DNA from: Aporrectodea caliginosa
Taxonomy: Eukaryota; Annelida; Clitellata; Crassiclitellata; Lumbricidae
Assembly: GCA_020284085.1 (NCBI GenBank)
Contig: JACEVL010000060.1
Coordinates: 1-64,000 of the forward strand
Reading direction: 5' to 3'
Length of the DNA: 64,000 bases
Below are positions 1 to 13,220 of this stretch, piece after piece (position 1 is the stretch's first letter; the number at the start of each line of letters is the position of its first letter). A program made the translations under genes and the position numbers. Below the pieces are notes generated by a model, which saw only the letters and a program-made list of their open reading frames with translations, did no database searches and had not been told where the DNA came from.

Positions 1-168
1 CATTCACATAATCTACAACTAAATATACCATTCTGTGCAGAAATGAATGCTGAATCCATTGCTGTATTACAAGTTATGATATGTGAAACCAAACACGAAA
101 TCCAGGGGGGTGGTAACCACCCCCTTGGTAGCCGATGTCACAAAAAAGCTTGGTAGCCCTAGGGTTAA
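1..168 (-). mobile_element. piggyBac-type MITE, family TTAA-1, copy a (cut by window start)
   Basis: This is the terminal part of a non-autonomous element that recurs at 10145-12414, 20400-21360 and 44894-45663. It ends in CTTGGTAGCCCTAGGGTTAA with the TTAA at 165-168. The subterminal palindrome GGGGTGGTAACCACCCCC and the stretch matching GGTTTCACATATCATAACTTG are shared with the other copies. The TTAA target and the CCC start are the hallmarks of piggyBac-type elements. The rest lies outside the window. Confidence 0.8.
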
Positions 169-347
169 ATTACGGATAAGATCTTACATTTAAATATTTT
201 AATTTGCATTGATGAAACCATAGAAATTGATCCGGATCAGATTTAGGGGAGAGTGCTCAAAGATGCACACGCTAAGGAAAATTGTGAGTTTCTTCTGTCT
301 GGATTGCAAGAGAAGTAAAGGTGTGTACCCAATGCAAAGATTGATCA

Positions 348-1819
348 TTAACCCATTAGTGCCTACAATCCCATATATGGGATGCATTAGTGCCTACAAT
401 CCCATATATGGGATGATGCTAAAAATTGCTAATATTTCTTTAAACAAAGTGTAATGTCAAATAATTTTTAAAGTGATTTACTTATGACACATTGTTCTTC
501 AAGGTCATGTGGTAGGGTCGTCATGAACAACTTCCCAAATGGGCGAATGGACTCCTAGCTGAAGCTGATGCCAGAATGTATGATGGAACTGAAAGACGAG
601 ACATAGACAACATGGAATGCGAGCAACACCGCGATTCAGACAATGATAACGTTCCACTGAAATTCCTGAAATCATCAACTGGATGTAAGACACAGCTGCA
701 ACTGCAAGAGCAGCAGTCTGGAAGATGGGGCTAGCGTGATCTATACCAGCATCCTCGCGTTTTCTTCAATGGTCGGTCAGTAAGCCAACATTCCTCGGAC
801 ACCTGCCAGTTTGTTTGAGTTTGTGTGCAACGGCACTACAAAGTATACCGGGCAGAAGAGAAAGGCAACTTTTGGTGTCGAGAGCAACGAAGTGCGATCA
901 TTTCCTGCGACCCTGTTAATGAGTGGCTACTCAACTGTTCCATGTTGTCACATATCTTGACAATAGGACGATTACGTCATGAATTATAGTCCTGTCAATT
1001 CGGTTATGGCAAGGAATATGATTGAGGACATTTTACTGTTTCCACAATGTCATGTAGCTCACAACACTTGTCTTACAGCTGGTGACAAAATGGATAAAAA
1101 TTCGACCTCTTCTGTGGACAATGAATGAACGATTTCTCCTCTACAATCCCTGTGAGCAGGACATGAGCATCGATGAAGGCATGATTCCGTAACCAGTACT
1201 ATGGCCATCACGTTTGTAAACAATTCATGTTGACGGCTGTCTATATCCAGCGATACACTACAGACAGCCAATTGGACGTCCAACGGGGCACAGGGTTCCG
1301 TTTGACCGCCGAGTACCGGGGGTATCTGTCGATGTACTCTTTAATGGATAAGAGCATTATCCACACAGCAACCCAACACAACTGAAGTGCTTGCGGAAGA
1401 AAGGCCGGGTCGAAATGCCTGAAGTGCAACGTCGGCCTGCAAGTGGGCTGTTTTGAAAATTTTCATACGATGCTGAAGTGATTATTCCCGGTCTGACTAA
1501 TTTTGAGGATGAGCAAAATGCAATCAAACTGTTTACTTTGTAGTAACATTTTTAAACGTTTGCTCATAAGAGCCTTTACATGATTAGCACAATGAAATGT
1601 TTTTGACTGTGTAACAGTTACATTATTGTTGTTTGCTCTAGCAGTTGACGCCATCGTTCGTGCCTACAATCCCATATATGGGATAAAACTTTAAAGTGCG
1701 ACACAAATTTGGGGAAGTGAAATATAAAAAAAATAATGAAGATATGGTCTAAAGTCATTGCAAATAACTAAAAATCAAAATATTTTACAGAACAAAAAAG
1801 TTGGGCATTAAAGGGTTAA
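348..1819 (+). mobile_element. Decayed piggyBac transposon (PB-1)
   Basis: The element is bounded by TTAA on both sides (348-351 and 1816-1819). Its imperfect inverted ends read TTAACCCATTAGTGCC on the left and, reverse-complemented, TTAACCCTTTAATGCC on the right. Near both ends lies the palindrome CCCATATATGGG: two tandem copies at the left (about 365-416) and one at the right (about 1670-1682). At 1.47 kb it is shorter than an autonomous piggyBac (2-3 kb), and its transposase is broken. Confidence 0.82.
980..1384 (+). pseudogene. piggyBac transposase remnant
   Basis: Translating the plus strand with frameshifts gives a stretch ending in KIRPLLWTMNERF, followed by YNPCEQDMSIDEGMIP near 1141-1190. 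The SIDEGMIP segment matches the conserved (L/M)S(V/I)DEAMIP block of piggyBac transposases, which carries the first catalytic aspartate of the DDD triad. A stop directly follows this motif, and later frames (QYYGHHVCKQFM) are only partly recognisable. No intact reading frame remains and no activity is expected. Confidence 0.75.
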
Positions 1820-3222
1820 TAAAGCAACTAACAACTGTAGAAATGAATTCAATAAGATCATAGCTGTAAATTTAAAAAAAGTAGATCGTGTCTTCAAACT
1901 GGGCATCTTAGGAACCCCATACTTGGAACAATGGAAAATGACTTAAGCAAGTGGTATGGCGATCATGCATTCATAGACTAAAGAAATAAACTCTATAATC
2001 TATATGAACTAAACAGACTGAACCATAAACTAGAATACCCTAAAGCTACTAAGCAAATTAGTTGTCTTTGCTGGTAGAGAGGTTCCAGGACATCACTTCC
2101 TGCTTTTCTTCCCCTTGGTTTGTTTTGTCTGCATGTAAGTTTGTTTTTATTCTTTAGTTCCTTAATTTGTTTTTCGCTGCAACTGTCTCTGAAAACGCAG
2201 TGTCCTTGCAGCTTGACACAGATTTAGTCTGTTTTGGCATTGTTTTCAACTTTATCTTTCCTGCCTGTTCTAGTAACTTCTTTTTCTATGGTGAACTCAC
2301 TGAACTGGTAAAGACCTTAGACGTCTGTTTTCCTTTTTTGTACTCTGGATCTCGTGGTTTTGGGCAATGGTGAAAAATTAATAGATTCAATTACCACTGA
2401 TAAATTTGCAAGTACTTATTCCTGCAGTAGAAGGAGACATTATGACTGGGCGTCTTGTAATCTCTATGCTTCCTATACATTCGAGACGCCCACGGGCTTC
2501 TTGTAATTTTCGAGTCCTTCTCTACTGACGCCATTTTATTTAACTATGTCAATGTTTACAAGTTTGAAAAAACCTTAAAAACAACTAAAAATGGATCCAA
2601 AATAAACGTCGAAAAGCGAGCCTTGGCGGTGCATAAGGTTAAAGAGAAAATTAGTCATATTCATAAATGTGTACTAACGAAAAAGTAGTAACAATTTTGA
2701 AAATTTATTCGCGCTAATATCTCGAATATTGAAATTTTACTGTGAAGGAAGTTTCGCACGATATCGCTGCATGCAGAAACACAACTAGAATACGAATCTG
2801 CATCGTATTATACGTTTTAAATGGGATGGTCGTCTTATTCACCCTGGGCATCTTGCAGCACTCTCCCCTAACGTTTGGATAATGTAATTGACGTAAGTTG
2901 ACTATTGAATTTTTATCCAGTTAAGAACTTCTCCAGCTAAGCCAAGATGGCGAAGATTAGGTCGATAAGATAGATAGTATGCATAGGATTTGGGAGAAGA
3001 ATTGCTCTGGATAAGGTTTTGTGGATGGGTTCGTATACTACCATGGCTATTTTTGTGAGCAGGTAGAGTGAATCTGATCAAAATTTAGCATGGAAAATTG
3101 AGTGGGGCAGAATTTATTGCTCCATTGGTTAAAATTATACATTGCTGCAAGATATTTGCTATTTACCCCCATGTTGGGTACATAAGGGATGTCGAGTGAT
3201 CATGATCACTGTTGAGTCAGGA
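1820..3222. other. Unassigned AT-rich spacer
   Basis: I see no supported gene here. ORFs are short and without domains. There is a weak imperfect inverted repeat around 2423-2535 (GCAGTAGAAGGAG against CTCCTTCTCTACTG-like sequence) that may be the remnant of a small element. Confidence 0.5.
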
Positions 3223-3776
<554 letters not shown>

Positions 3777-3961
3777 CCGAGGAAGAAGAGCGGATGCCCG
3801 ACATTGGATATATTGACGACCAGGGTGAACAGCAGGAGGAACAGATTGATATGTTCCTGCACATTTAGACGGTCAGAAAGGTCGCCAAGGAAATTTTTAA
3901 TACCTCTTCCCGTTCAAAAGTTGTGCGCTTAAAAGCGTTATGGGGTAAAATTACCACCCAG

Positions 3962-5142
3962 GTTGCGGAATGAGGGTTAACTGCGAGTCACATACTGAAA
4001 AAACTACAATTGGAATTTTTCTAGATCTATCAAAGGCCTTTGCTACTGTGAATCATGCAATACTCTTGGATAAACTAGAGCATTATGGAATACGGGGTAC
4101 CCCCCTCAATTGGTTTACGAGTTACTTATCAAATAGATATCAATATGTTGCCCTCAACAACTCTTGTTCATCATTCTTACCAATAATAAGTGGTGTCCCC
4201 AGGGTTCAGTCCTTGGTCCCCTTTTATTCCTTCTGTATGTAAACGATATTCAGTCTGTGACCGACCTGAGTTTCATTATGTTTGCGGATGATACGAACAT
4301 CTTACGGTAGTAACCAGTTGTAAAGATGTTCGTATTCTCTTAGCTGCATCATTAAATGATAAATTGGAAAGCATAAGCCATTGGTTCTCAGCGAACTTAC
4401 TGTCTTTACACTTTAAAAAACATGTTTTATGGTATTTGTTAAAAAAACAGTTTTTGGATATTGATGTTAATATTACTATAAATGGAGTTTCACTAACACG
4501 GGTGCATGAAATCAAATTTCTTGGTGTGGTACTTACTGATGACCTCAAATGGAGAAAGCATGTTGACATGGTAGTTAATAAAATATCTAAAATAGTGGGT
4601 AGCCTATACTCCGCAGGACTAGTCATACCCTTGATGTCGACAAACGTAAACTACTATACCACACCCTACTTGAACCGCATATGACATACTGCTGCTCTGT
4701 ATGGTCGTCGCCACACAACAGTGAACACTGGGAATCTAGATCGTATAGCCTACTGAAGCTCCAGAAAGCTGCTGTAAGAATAATCACCCATTCTTCTTAC
4801 TTATCTCATTCCAATCCTTTATTCTGCACCTTAAGTATAATAAAAATTTATGATTTGTCTCATTTATCTAAACTCGTGCTCATGTTCAAGTTTGTACATA
4901 ACATGTTACCGAAAAAATTCTCCAATTACTTCATAACAGTTGACAAAACCCATTCACATAACACTCGGAGCTCATCCTACTATGTTGTCCCCACACGCAC
5001 TGTGTGCAGAGCAGGTAATTTTCAGGTCTTGGGACCTCGTTTGTGGAATTCATTGTCTGATGAACTTAAGGAAGAGAAATTCGTTTCCACATTTAAAAAT
5101 GAACTGAAAATAGGCTACTTGTTAAAATACAGAGAAAAATAA
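3962..5142 (+). pseudogene. 5'-truncated non-LTR retrotransposon, RT domain and C-terminus
   Basis: The conserved RT blocks can be read in order across several frames. GIFLDLSKAFATVNH (about 4012-4056) is RT motif A, with catalytic Asp. A broken QGSVLGPL-like block lies near 4200. FIMFADDTN (about 4272-4298) is motif C. FLGVVLTDDLKWRKHV is the post-RT block. The last segment (4681-5142) ends in VLGPRLWNSLSDELK, the usual C-terminal block of CR1/L2/Jockey-type LINEs. Frameshifts near 4210, 4305 and 4680 kill the frame. The 5' end is missing, as expected from aborted reverse transcription. The clade was not determined. Confidence 0.88.
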
Positions 5143-6419
5143 CTGCTGGAAATTATAGGTTGAACAAATCATTCCTGTGAAACTTGTTTTGATTAACTTG
5201 GACGCACTTTCCTCAGTTGTTTATTATTGTTATTAATAGTGTTTGTTTGATTTAATATATGTCATTTTTGTTTTATTTCTTTTCTCGTTGTCTTGTCATT
5301 AAATTTATGTTTGTTTACTTTACTTTGGATCTGACTTATGTGCTTCATGAACTGGCTAATCATTTGACCAATGTATAATGTATAATATATACTGCTAAAA
5401 TTGTTTGGACTCAGCTGCCTGTCAACAGCATAACAGTACTTGTCTATGAATCTGTGTGACACTTAAACGTTGACCGAAATGTGAACCAGGTTCTAGGGGC
5501 CAGGGTGGTATAAGCTTTTAGCTTTTTCCTGGCTTCCTGTTGCGCAGTGATTGATCTGTTTCTGTCATGATTTGTAGGCCTACTATTTGTTTTCTGATGC
5601 AATAAATAAATATGCAAAACAAAGACAGCCGACAATAGAAAAAACTGATTCGACCAACCTTCGGAGAGAAGAGTGCTGAAGCCAAGCCAAGACAAAAGAA
5701 GACAATTGGTCTTACCGCTCTTACCTTTCGATTCTTTATTTTAACAAACAAACAACCTAATCTTGTTGATTTAAGTCTTCTAAATAATTCATAAGAAAAA
5801 TAACTAACCTGTTGTAATCGCTAATAAAAATAGACGCAATCCTAGTGAAAGAGACATTCTTTTCGTCCGGAAAGATTATGATTCAGTCCTCAATTTATCG
5901 ACTTATAGAAGAGACAACGATCTGTTCATTACACTCTCTGCATATTTGTGTTACAGTTTAAATTTCGAGTGTTCAATACGCCTACGCTTCTTTTGTTTCT
6001 AATTTGTAGAATCATGAAAAAGTAAACCGACATAGATCCTCACGCGTTAGTGCTATTCGAGGATATGATTCTCACAGGTAAAAACACCTAATCTAAAAGA
6101 ATCGTTATAGCCTAATATGGTCACTGTCTTCAGAATTAAACTGGGATTGGTTAGAATGAAAACAACTGCCGTAGTGACCCCGTGCGAATATGGATGAATC
6201 AATCACGGGAGTTTATTAATACGCTTGTCGAAACTTCTTCATATTAAACTGTCATAAGAATACAGGCGAAAACAAATATACCACACAAAATAATGCACAT
6301 AATTCCGGGCTGCCTTTAAACACCCTATCAAAACTCCCCTTCTTAGCCAATATCGACAAGGTATTCGTGTCAAGCTATTTATTGCCTGATCTCCAATCTG
6401 TCCTTTTAATATAAACTAA
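5143..6419. other. Unassigned spacer after LINE 3' end
   Basis: The first 150-200 bp are probably LINE 3' untranslated sequence. The remainder is AT-rich with no coding or repeat structure I can support. A TAGGCCTA palindrome lies at 5575-5582. Confidence 0.4.
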
Positions 6420-7220
6420 CCGAACGCATTGTCCTTGCCCGACTGAACGACTACGTTTACGGCAACAGTTACTCTCTACTCAACCCAACGAAAACCACCA
6501 TACAGAAAACTCTGCTCGTATCTGTGTAATAAACATCCATAAACCTCCTGTCTCTGTCTCCTCGACGACCTCTCTGCCAGCGATCTCGAGTCTCGACGTA
6601 CTACTCCTTCGGCTGTCTTCTTAGTTTGGCGGCTCTGGCACTGCTGCATACTGATTCCAGTCTTACAAGTCTTTCCGCTTCTGTTCTGTTAAATACCCCA
6701 GGCAATCTTCGGAACTCCTGCCACTCACTTGGAGTGTCCCTCGTACTTCCGTCCGTCTCTTCATCCTTTACACTACACTCCAGAGCCATCTAGTAAAATC
6801 CTCTTATGTTTACCACCCAATTCTTCATAAGCTTATAGGCCTAGTTCTCCTTCAGCTCTTTCCCCTCCTCCATTGCTCAACTACTCGTCGTGGGCAACAT
6901 AACTTCTAATAATTATTGTATGTTCTCCAACCTCCTCTGTCTAAATCCTACCAAAACCGAGTAATCCTTGGTTTCTAAGAACACCAGGAAAATCTTCATT
7001 CCTCGTTTTCACCTCCGACTTCTCTGTCCGCAGTCTTGGAATTACCTTTAATCCACATCTCTCTTCTCTCTTATCACATTTGTAACCTCTGGCGCACCTG
7101 CTTCATTCATATTCGTGACCCCACCGCATTCGTCTCACGCTTGACATTAAAACTGTTTCCATCATTGCTTCTTCCGTTGTTCACTCTTTTCGTCAAGAGA
7201 TGCCACACATTAAACAATTA
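6420..7220 (+). pseudogene. Highly decayed non-LTR RT fragment
   Basis: Scattered RT-like blocks are readable on the plus strand. ERIVLARLNDYVYGN (about 6422-6466) resembles the segment before RT motif A. NLLCLNPTKTE (about 6930-6962) resembles the conserved L-x-L-N-x-x-K-T-E block. SVRSLGITFNPHLS (about 7026-7067) resembles the post-RT SVxxLGVxxDxxLS block, and ICNLWRTCFIHIRD follows. Stops and shifts separate all blocks, so this is an old dead copy. Confidence 0.6.
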
Positions 7221-7713
7221 GCAATCTTACGTGCTCTAATACTCTATTGGCTATCACCGTTTGTCTTCTACAAGAAGCGATTAATGGCGCTTTTTAATAC
7301 TTGATATAGGGCTGTATTGTTATGTTGAGTATTGTTGGTAAGTCCACATTCGCAGGAGGTCGCCACTATACGTTGGTTGAAATAGGGATCAATTTTGCAG
7401 TTGTCTCTTGTGCGTCAGACTGCAAGGTGACATTCGAGTCTGTCACATGTAGGAAGGGGTCGATTTACGAGGATGATTTCTCGAAGACTTTAATTAGATA
7501 TTATAATCGAACAATAGACTTTGCAATTAGACATCGATTATCTAATTGACAAACACCCGCTGTGGAACACTACGTTTTGCTTTCGTATATATATGCATAT
7601 TAGCAGGTGACAGAGAAAAAGTCATTTGCTACCTGATTGGAATAATGCCTCTTTCAAATGGAATTGGAAAAATTGTATGGATATACCTAATAGTTATAAA
7701 GGGTTAGTAATTC
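7221..7713. other. Unassigned spacer
   Basis: No recognised gene. A short ORF at 7322-7549 has no recognisable domain and no splice-site support. Confidence 0.35.
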
Positions 7714-8181
7714 CGGTTAAACCGTATTTCACGTTGCTAAATTATTCTAGGGCTAAGCAGACTACCTATGTGCATGGTAACTATCATCAATCCAGCTTCA
7801 ATTTCATCAAGAAATTTCTTCATCGATCTAACTTCCATTTAATTAGAAAAAATACTTTAACAATCCAACTTCTGTTTAACGAAATAAATATTTTTCATCA
7901 ATGGAACTTTTATTTAAGCAAAGAAATATTCTCGTGGATCCAGCTTCTAATTACGGAAACAATTATTTTCATCAATCCAGCTTCTATTGAATCGACAACT
8001 TAGTTTCATACATCCAGTTTCTATTTACGGGAGAAATTATTTCGATCAATCCAGCTTCTATTTAAACACAGGAATGTGTTCATCAATCTCATTTCCATCG
8101 AGGGAAATAATTTTTTTATTACTCCAGCTTCCATTTATGTAACACTCAGATAATTTTGCAACGTAAAATACGGTTTAACCG
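7714..8181. mobile_element. Non-autonomous DNA element with CAATCCAGCTTC minisatellite core
   Basis: Inverted ends read CGGTTAAACCGTATTTCACG on the left and, reverse-complemented, CGGTTAAACCGTATTTTACG on the right. TAATTC flanks both sides (7708-7713 and 8182-8187) as a likely 6-bp target duplication. The interior (about 7785-8150) is a degenerate tandem array with a period near 37 bp built on TTTCATCAATCCAGCTTCTA. The same core occurs in the Mutator-like elements at 37.5, 40.3, 42.2 and 57.2 kb, which have quite different ends. Confidence 0.7.
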
Positions 8182-8269
8182 TAATTCGATGAAGTATTAG
8201 GTAATTTCGCAGAGGTCAAAGTGCATTTTAGCTTATTTAATTCATGATGCTGCCGGCCGAGAATCTTAG

Positions 8270-8775
8270 CGTATAATATTATTTTTCTTATGTGTCTGCG
8301 TAAATGGAAGCTGGATTTAAAAAATAATTGTTTACCGAACTGGAAGTTGGATTGATGAAACTAGTTATTAGATAAAATAGATGATGAATTGATGAAAAAA
8401 ATCGTTTAATTTAGCGTCGTAAATGATTCGCCATTGCATGGGTTTCAGCGTTGGTCGAATACAAGTTGGATTGACAAAAAGAATTCTTGCTAAATAGAAG
8501 TGGGATTGATTAAAATAATTTTATGTTAAATAGAAGTGGGATTGATGAAAAGAATCTTGCTTAAACAGAGGCTGGATTCATTGAAATAATTGAAAATGGA
8601 AATAATCATTGAAATAATTGAATACTCTAAAATACAACTCTACCTCCACTATCAATAAACTATGCTAAAATACATTTAACCCTAAATTATTCGCCCATTG
8701 TAACATTATTATTTCTCATCAATCCAACTTCCATTTAAGCAACTATTTTTCATCAATCCAACTTTAACTAGCCAA
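8270..8775. repeat. Degenerate minisatellite, CAATCCAGCTTC family
   Basis: Diverged units of the same roughly 37-bp repeat appear inverted at 8300-8620 (AGAAGTGGGATTGATGAAAA and similar) and direct at 8705-8765 (TCATCAATCCAACTTCCA). This looks like the ruin of one or two more elements of the family. Clear ends could not be found. Confidence 0.6.
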
Positions 8776-8854
8776 TTTCAGACAATGTCCATTTCTGGAT
8801 CATTGCTTTCCTTGTGTTCGCCAGCACTATACGAAATTCCTAGGGAAAATATCA

Positions 8855-9590
8855 ACTTGCATTGACATAAATGGTTTAAGAATTGGGCTTTGGACCCATT
8901 AACTTCATCGCAGCAATATCCAGTCTTAACCCAGCTGACCCTGCAAACTGGCTCCTCAAATATGCAGATAACTGCTAACTATTAATACCTTAATGAGCTA
9001 GCGCTTCTGTGACCTTAGAATTGGACCATATCTCCAGATGGGCTGCTGACCTGTAACCTAACATGGAGCTGAACCAAAAGAAGTCCAGTGAAATGTTAAT
9101 TCACCGCCCGACTGTGGTCCTTGGCAACCTTACCACCCCAGGCACCACCACAGGTCTACCCAGGGCTACCAATATGGTGATCTTGGGAGTAACCATTTCT
9201 GATGACAGGATTTGATAATCACTATGCGTCTGGTGCAGAGGATGCAGAGGATGGGTTTCCTTCCACCGCGATCACCGGGCGTAGAGGAGATGGTTGATGC
9301 AGCTGAGGAGCGACTGCTCCAAGCAGTTATTAGGAATGACTGCCATGTCTTGCGAGGGTTATTTCCACCAATCGTACAACGACGATACAACCTCCGCCCA
9401 AGACGTCATAACTTTGAACTGCCTGCTAAGGATGTGAAGAACTTTATCCCACGAGTACTTTACAAACGCTTGCCCTAGGTCTCACGTGACTGCACACCTG
9501 TCTGTTTTTTTGTTTTTGTCCTATACTGATTTCATTATTTAACACATTTCTATTGTAACTGGTTGCGGTCTGTCAACCTGTCAGAAAATA
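8855..9590 (+). pseudogene. LINE fragment: RT motif C region and C-terminus
   Basis: LGLGPINFIAAISSL (about 8883-8927) and NWLLKYADN (about 8947-8973) correspond to the GxGLGP and YADD blocks of RT, with the second Asp mutated to Asn. The segment 9212-9478 ends in HVLRGLFPPIVQRRYNLRPR and a stop. This is the same C-terminal signature as the minus-strand LINE at 22.4-25.8 kb and the fragments at 9.6 and 16.6 kb. The copy is broken by stops. Confidence 0.8.
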
Positions 9591-9604
9591 AAACGAATAT
9601 CTAT

Positions 9605-10003
9605 GCTGTCAGGCGCGCCAGTCCTTTTACTCATGGCCTGCATGGTCCACATCTTCATGACATCGTACGCACCACTACCCTGGTAAGAATGCTGCATGCC
9701 TCACCCGCCTGATGGGGTTTCGTGGGACAGCGTGACAAAGACAAGTTTGAAGCTATGATGGGTCACTTGATCCGCTATCGTTTTATTCCTGTGGATTCTC
9801 TGTCGTTTGCTCAGTTATGCAAATTGGCAGAGTCCAGCCATTTTTCAGCTACCCTGGAGGATAAAGGTCATGTGTTACATGATTTGCCAGCCCTAATTCA
9901 AACTTCTAAGTATTCCCTGCGCCCCCGGGCTCAGGACCGTATCATTCCTCCTGCAGATAATTTCATACTTAAAACTTTCATCGCTAGGATGATAATTATA
10001 TAA
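9605..10003 (+). pseudogene. LINE C-terminal fragment, related family
   Basis: The frame at 9722-10003 contains KFEAMMGHLIRYRFIP and HVLHDLPALIQTSKYSLRPR, the C-terminal block found in the neighbouring LINE copies. The preceding 100 bp hold the MLHASPAWWGFVG-like block with a frame shift. The 5' part is absent. Only the tail was inserted, or the copy was later truncated. Confidence 0.75.
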
Positions 10004-10144
10004 GCTAATGTTTTATCCCTTCTTTTAGATAAATGCGAAGCTATATTATTGGCTGTACACAAAATTGCGGTTAGTAAAGTGGTTTATTAAAGGGTATTCT
10101 TACTTGTGCAAACAACTCTTGTTTTTCATCAATCATACTTCTCT

Positions 10145-12414
10145 TTAACCCTCAGGCTACCGAGGTTTTTCTGTGACAATGGCTACCAAGGGGGGGGTTA
10201 CCACCACCCCTGGATTTCGTTTTTGGTTTCACATATCATAACTTGTAATACAGCAATGGATTCAGCATTCATTTATGCACAGAATGGTATATTTAGTTGT
10301 ACATTATGTAAATGCACCTCGAAATTACATAACTTTTAAGAACGGAACCCCATAATTAGCGATATTTTATATTATTGAGTACATTTTGTACTTTTTGGAT
10401 AAACAATTATAAGATTATGTATGTTTTTAAACTGATCTATGTATCTAAGAACATTTTAAGCATAATTCGTAACAATAGCCTAAGCCTACAAACTAGTCCA
10501 TAGTCTGTTTAATTGTAGCGAAATCTAAAGGCAATATGAAACAAGACTTTACGTTATTGTTCACTGCTGTCAAATATGTCAGTATCCTTACATTTTTTGC
10601 AAGTTACTCCTGTTATTTTGTGCGAATGCTTCCTGTAAACTGGCTTCTCACTTCATCTTCAGTATCTGTTTACAGCTAATACAGGGGTCAATTTTGGGTC
10701 CGCTGCTGTTCTTACTATACATTAATGACTTGCCGAATGCATCTGACCAACTTAACTTTATTCTTTTTGCAGATGACACCAATGTCTTTTTCTCTCATAA
10801 ATCAATCCAGTCTCTGCTATCTATTGCCAACACTGAACTTATCCATGTGGCGGAATGGTTTAAGGCTAATAAACTTTCTCTTAACCTGGGAAAAACTAAT
10901 TATGTCCTTTTCCGATCTCATCGGAAACCCGTCCCTGCTACTGATTCCATCCTCTCCATTGACAATATTCCTATTGTTCAAGTCAATTCTTCCAAATTCC
11001 TTGGGGTCTACATTGACCAACATTTAACCTGGAATGATCACATAAGTAACATTTCCACTAAGGTTGCCAAGAACATAGGGATTCTGGCTCGTGTATCCTA
11101 CCTGTTACCTTCTAGAGTTCTGCATACACTATATTATTCTCTTGTTTACCCTTACTTGACATACTGTAATATCGCCTGGGCTTCTAATTATTCCTCTCGT
11201 CTGAATAGGCTATCTATATTACAGAGACGAGTTGTACGTATTATTGCTGGGAGATCATTGATAACTAACACTGCAAGTAGATGTAGTATACTACGAATAC
11301 TTAATATCCCTCAGATAAATAAATTGCAAATCTCTGAATTTATGTATCGCTTCGCCAACAAATCTCTTCCCGCAATCTTCAGTCGCTACTTCTCTAAGAT
11401 CTCTTATACACATTCTCATTATACAAGATCTCTCCATAACTTTGATGGGACCTATGCCCGCACTAACACTCGTTATTTTACCTTAAGATGTGCTGGTCCT
11501 TCTGCCTGGAATAACCTACCGAAGTCACTGCGCACTCTTCCGAATCTTGCCCTATTTAAAAAAGAACTCAGAGCCTACCTCCTTAACAATAGTCAATGCG
11601 TTATCTAAATATGGTTATTCATTCTACAAATTTATTTAATAATAATAATTGTTATACCACAATTAGTTAAGTGACCTAGTTAAGTGTTGTTAGTTAAGCC
11701 AGTTATTCTCATTTTTTTGACAATCCTATTTGTGTAGACTATACTCATCTGTCATCCCTCTGCTAACATGGTACACGGGTATCCCTAACTTAGCGGGACT
11801 TCAGTCCCTTCTGGGTGCCCGATTGTTTCCATCAATTAAGTTAATAAGATAATCATGTGATCTGTCTGTTTTAATTTCTAAACAATGATCGTTGATTTAT
11901 GATTACTCTGGATCACTACTTGTAAACTATTCTATGGAAACAATAAAAGGATTGATTGATGTAAGTTCTAAATCTGTAGCTGTCGACAAACGTTTATGTA
12001 GAAATATCGGTTTACGTTGTGATGTTGCATCAGCCATCTTCAGACAGATAACGCGTATTATAATTTATTTTGATCACTTCCAGTTTTCAAAAGACAAAAA
12101 AGTAAGCAAGCAAATGTAGCCCTGCATTCCCTCTACAGAATGGTATATTTGTTTCTCTTCCAGGGATAAAAATGAATACGCTATAGTCGAAAAACCAAGG
12201 GGGGGGTGGTATCCACCCCACCCCCAGTACCTCGGGTATATCGGGTATAACTTTTGAACGGCGTGAGATACCACCATGATGTTTACCTCAAGATGTTCGC
12301 AAATGAACCTGCTACAGCTACCTAAAATGTAAAAATTATATTCCATATGAAAACAATTATGCATACAAACATAGGAGGATGGGGGTAACCACCCCTTGGT
12401 AGCCCGAGGGTTAA
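10145..12414 (+). mobile_element. piggyBac-type MITE TTAA-1, copy b, split by a LINE
   Basis: TTAACCCTCAGGCTACCGAGG at the left and CTTGGTAGCCCGAGGGTTAA at the right bound the element with TTAA at 10145-10148 and 12411-12414. The left arm (to about 10455) and right arm (from about 11985) align with the 0.96-kb copy at 20400-21360. The extra 1.5 kb between them is a LINE insertion. Confidence 0.85.
10682..11608 (+). pseudogene. Non-LTR retrotransposon RT, 5'-truncated but otherwise open
   Basis: The frame opens with QGSILGPLLFLLYINDLP and continues through FILFADDTNVF (RT motif C, catalytic FADD). It runs on through SSKFLGVYIDQHLTWNDH, the IAWASNYSSRLNRL thumb block and the C-terminal block CAGPSAWNNLPKSLR to a stop at 11608. 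It has no internal stop over more than 300 codons. It lacks the endonuclease and the N-terminal half of the RT, so it cannot act alone. The 3' end (about 11930-11985) has AATAAAAGGATTGATTGATG, a short-repeat tail typical of CR1/L2-type LINEs. It lies inside the TTAA-1 MITE and is younger than it. Confidence 0.9.
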
Positions 12415-12955
12415 GTACGATGTCGTCCAAATCCGAAGCAGATGAAGTATTCTTCGAGATCGCTCAAAGTCTAAAAATATACTCATAATACCGGGCCTAG
12501 TGGAAATTGTTATCTACCACTCGAGAAAAATAACTGTCTGGGTCCCATCTTCCAACAAGTATACGGATGTTCTTGGAATTTTAATGTTCTTTCATGTCCA
12601 AAGAAAGTCTTCACTGAAAGAAACAGCAGCTTTAACCGTGTCAACGGTTATTGGAGTTATGTAGAGAGCACGAAATCCGCATAAGAGAATCGATTCAGAG
12701 GTTGGCATCCTTAATGAAACTTCACAATGGCAACATATGGACTCAAAAAACATCCGCAAGAGAAACAGTGAACATAAGCACACAATTCAAAGGGCACTCA
12801 AAATTTATCTTAATCAACTCTTCGATGTTGCAACCAGTTATGACAATTGGAGAAGATAAGCAGTTCCTCATAATGCAAAGAGATTATTATCTTTTCTTGC
12901 AGTAGGCCTACGGCAGGCGTCGATTCGTTTCTCACTAGGAAGGAGAAGAGGTTTA
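12415..12955. other. Unassigned spacer
   Basis: No domain or repeat recognised. The ORF at 12651-12905 has no recognisable similarity or splice context. A TAGGCCTA site is at 12903-12910. Confidence 0.35.
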
Positions 12956-13220
12956 GTGTTCGAGTGGACTGATTTCGTAACATTGCATCAAAAGATGTCC
13001 TCCACTGGCTCCCTGTTTCTCAGCGCATTTCCTGTCGAGTTGCGCACTTATATATGGTGGTGCCTTCTTGGCTGTGCTCCATCCTATTTGTCTGATCTTA
13101 GTCGACCTGTCTCTGACCTCGCAGCCCGTCGATCTCTGCGTTCTTCAGTAAAGGGGGGGAGCCTTTGGTCCCGCGAGCTCACACTTCTATTAGACAGCGT
13201 CGAGCCTTTTTGATTGTGCT
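12956..13220 (+). pseudogene. LINE C-terminal fragment
   Basis: LHWLPVSQRIS-like sequence near 13000 and SYLSDLSRPVSDLAARRSLR near 13082-13141 match the post-RT LHWLPVxxRI...YL block of non-LTR elements. One frameshift separates the two blocks. A WNNLP block cannot be followed further. Confidence 0.65.

Noticed and set aside
227..454. Short ORF at the left end of PB-1
   Set aside because: It runs across the element border and the tandem palindromes, so it is not a gene.
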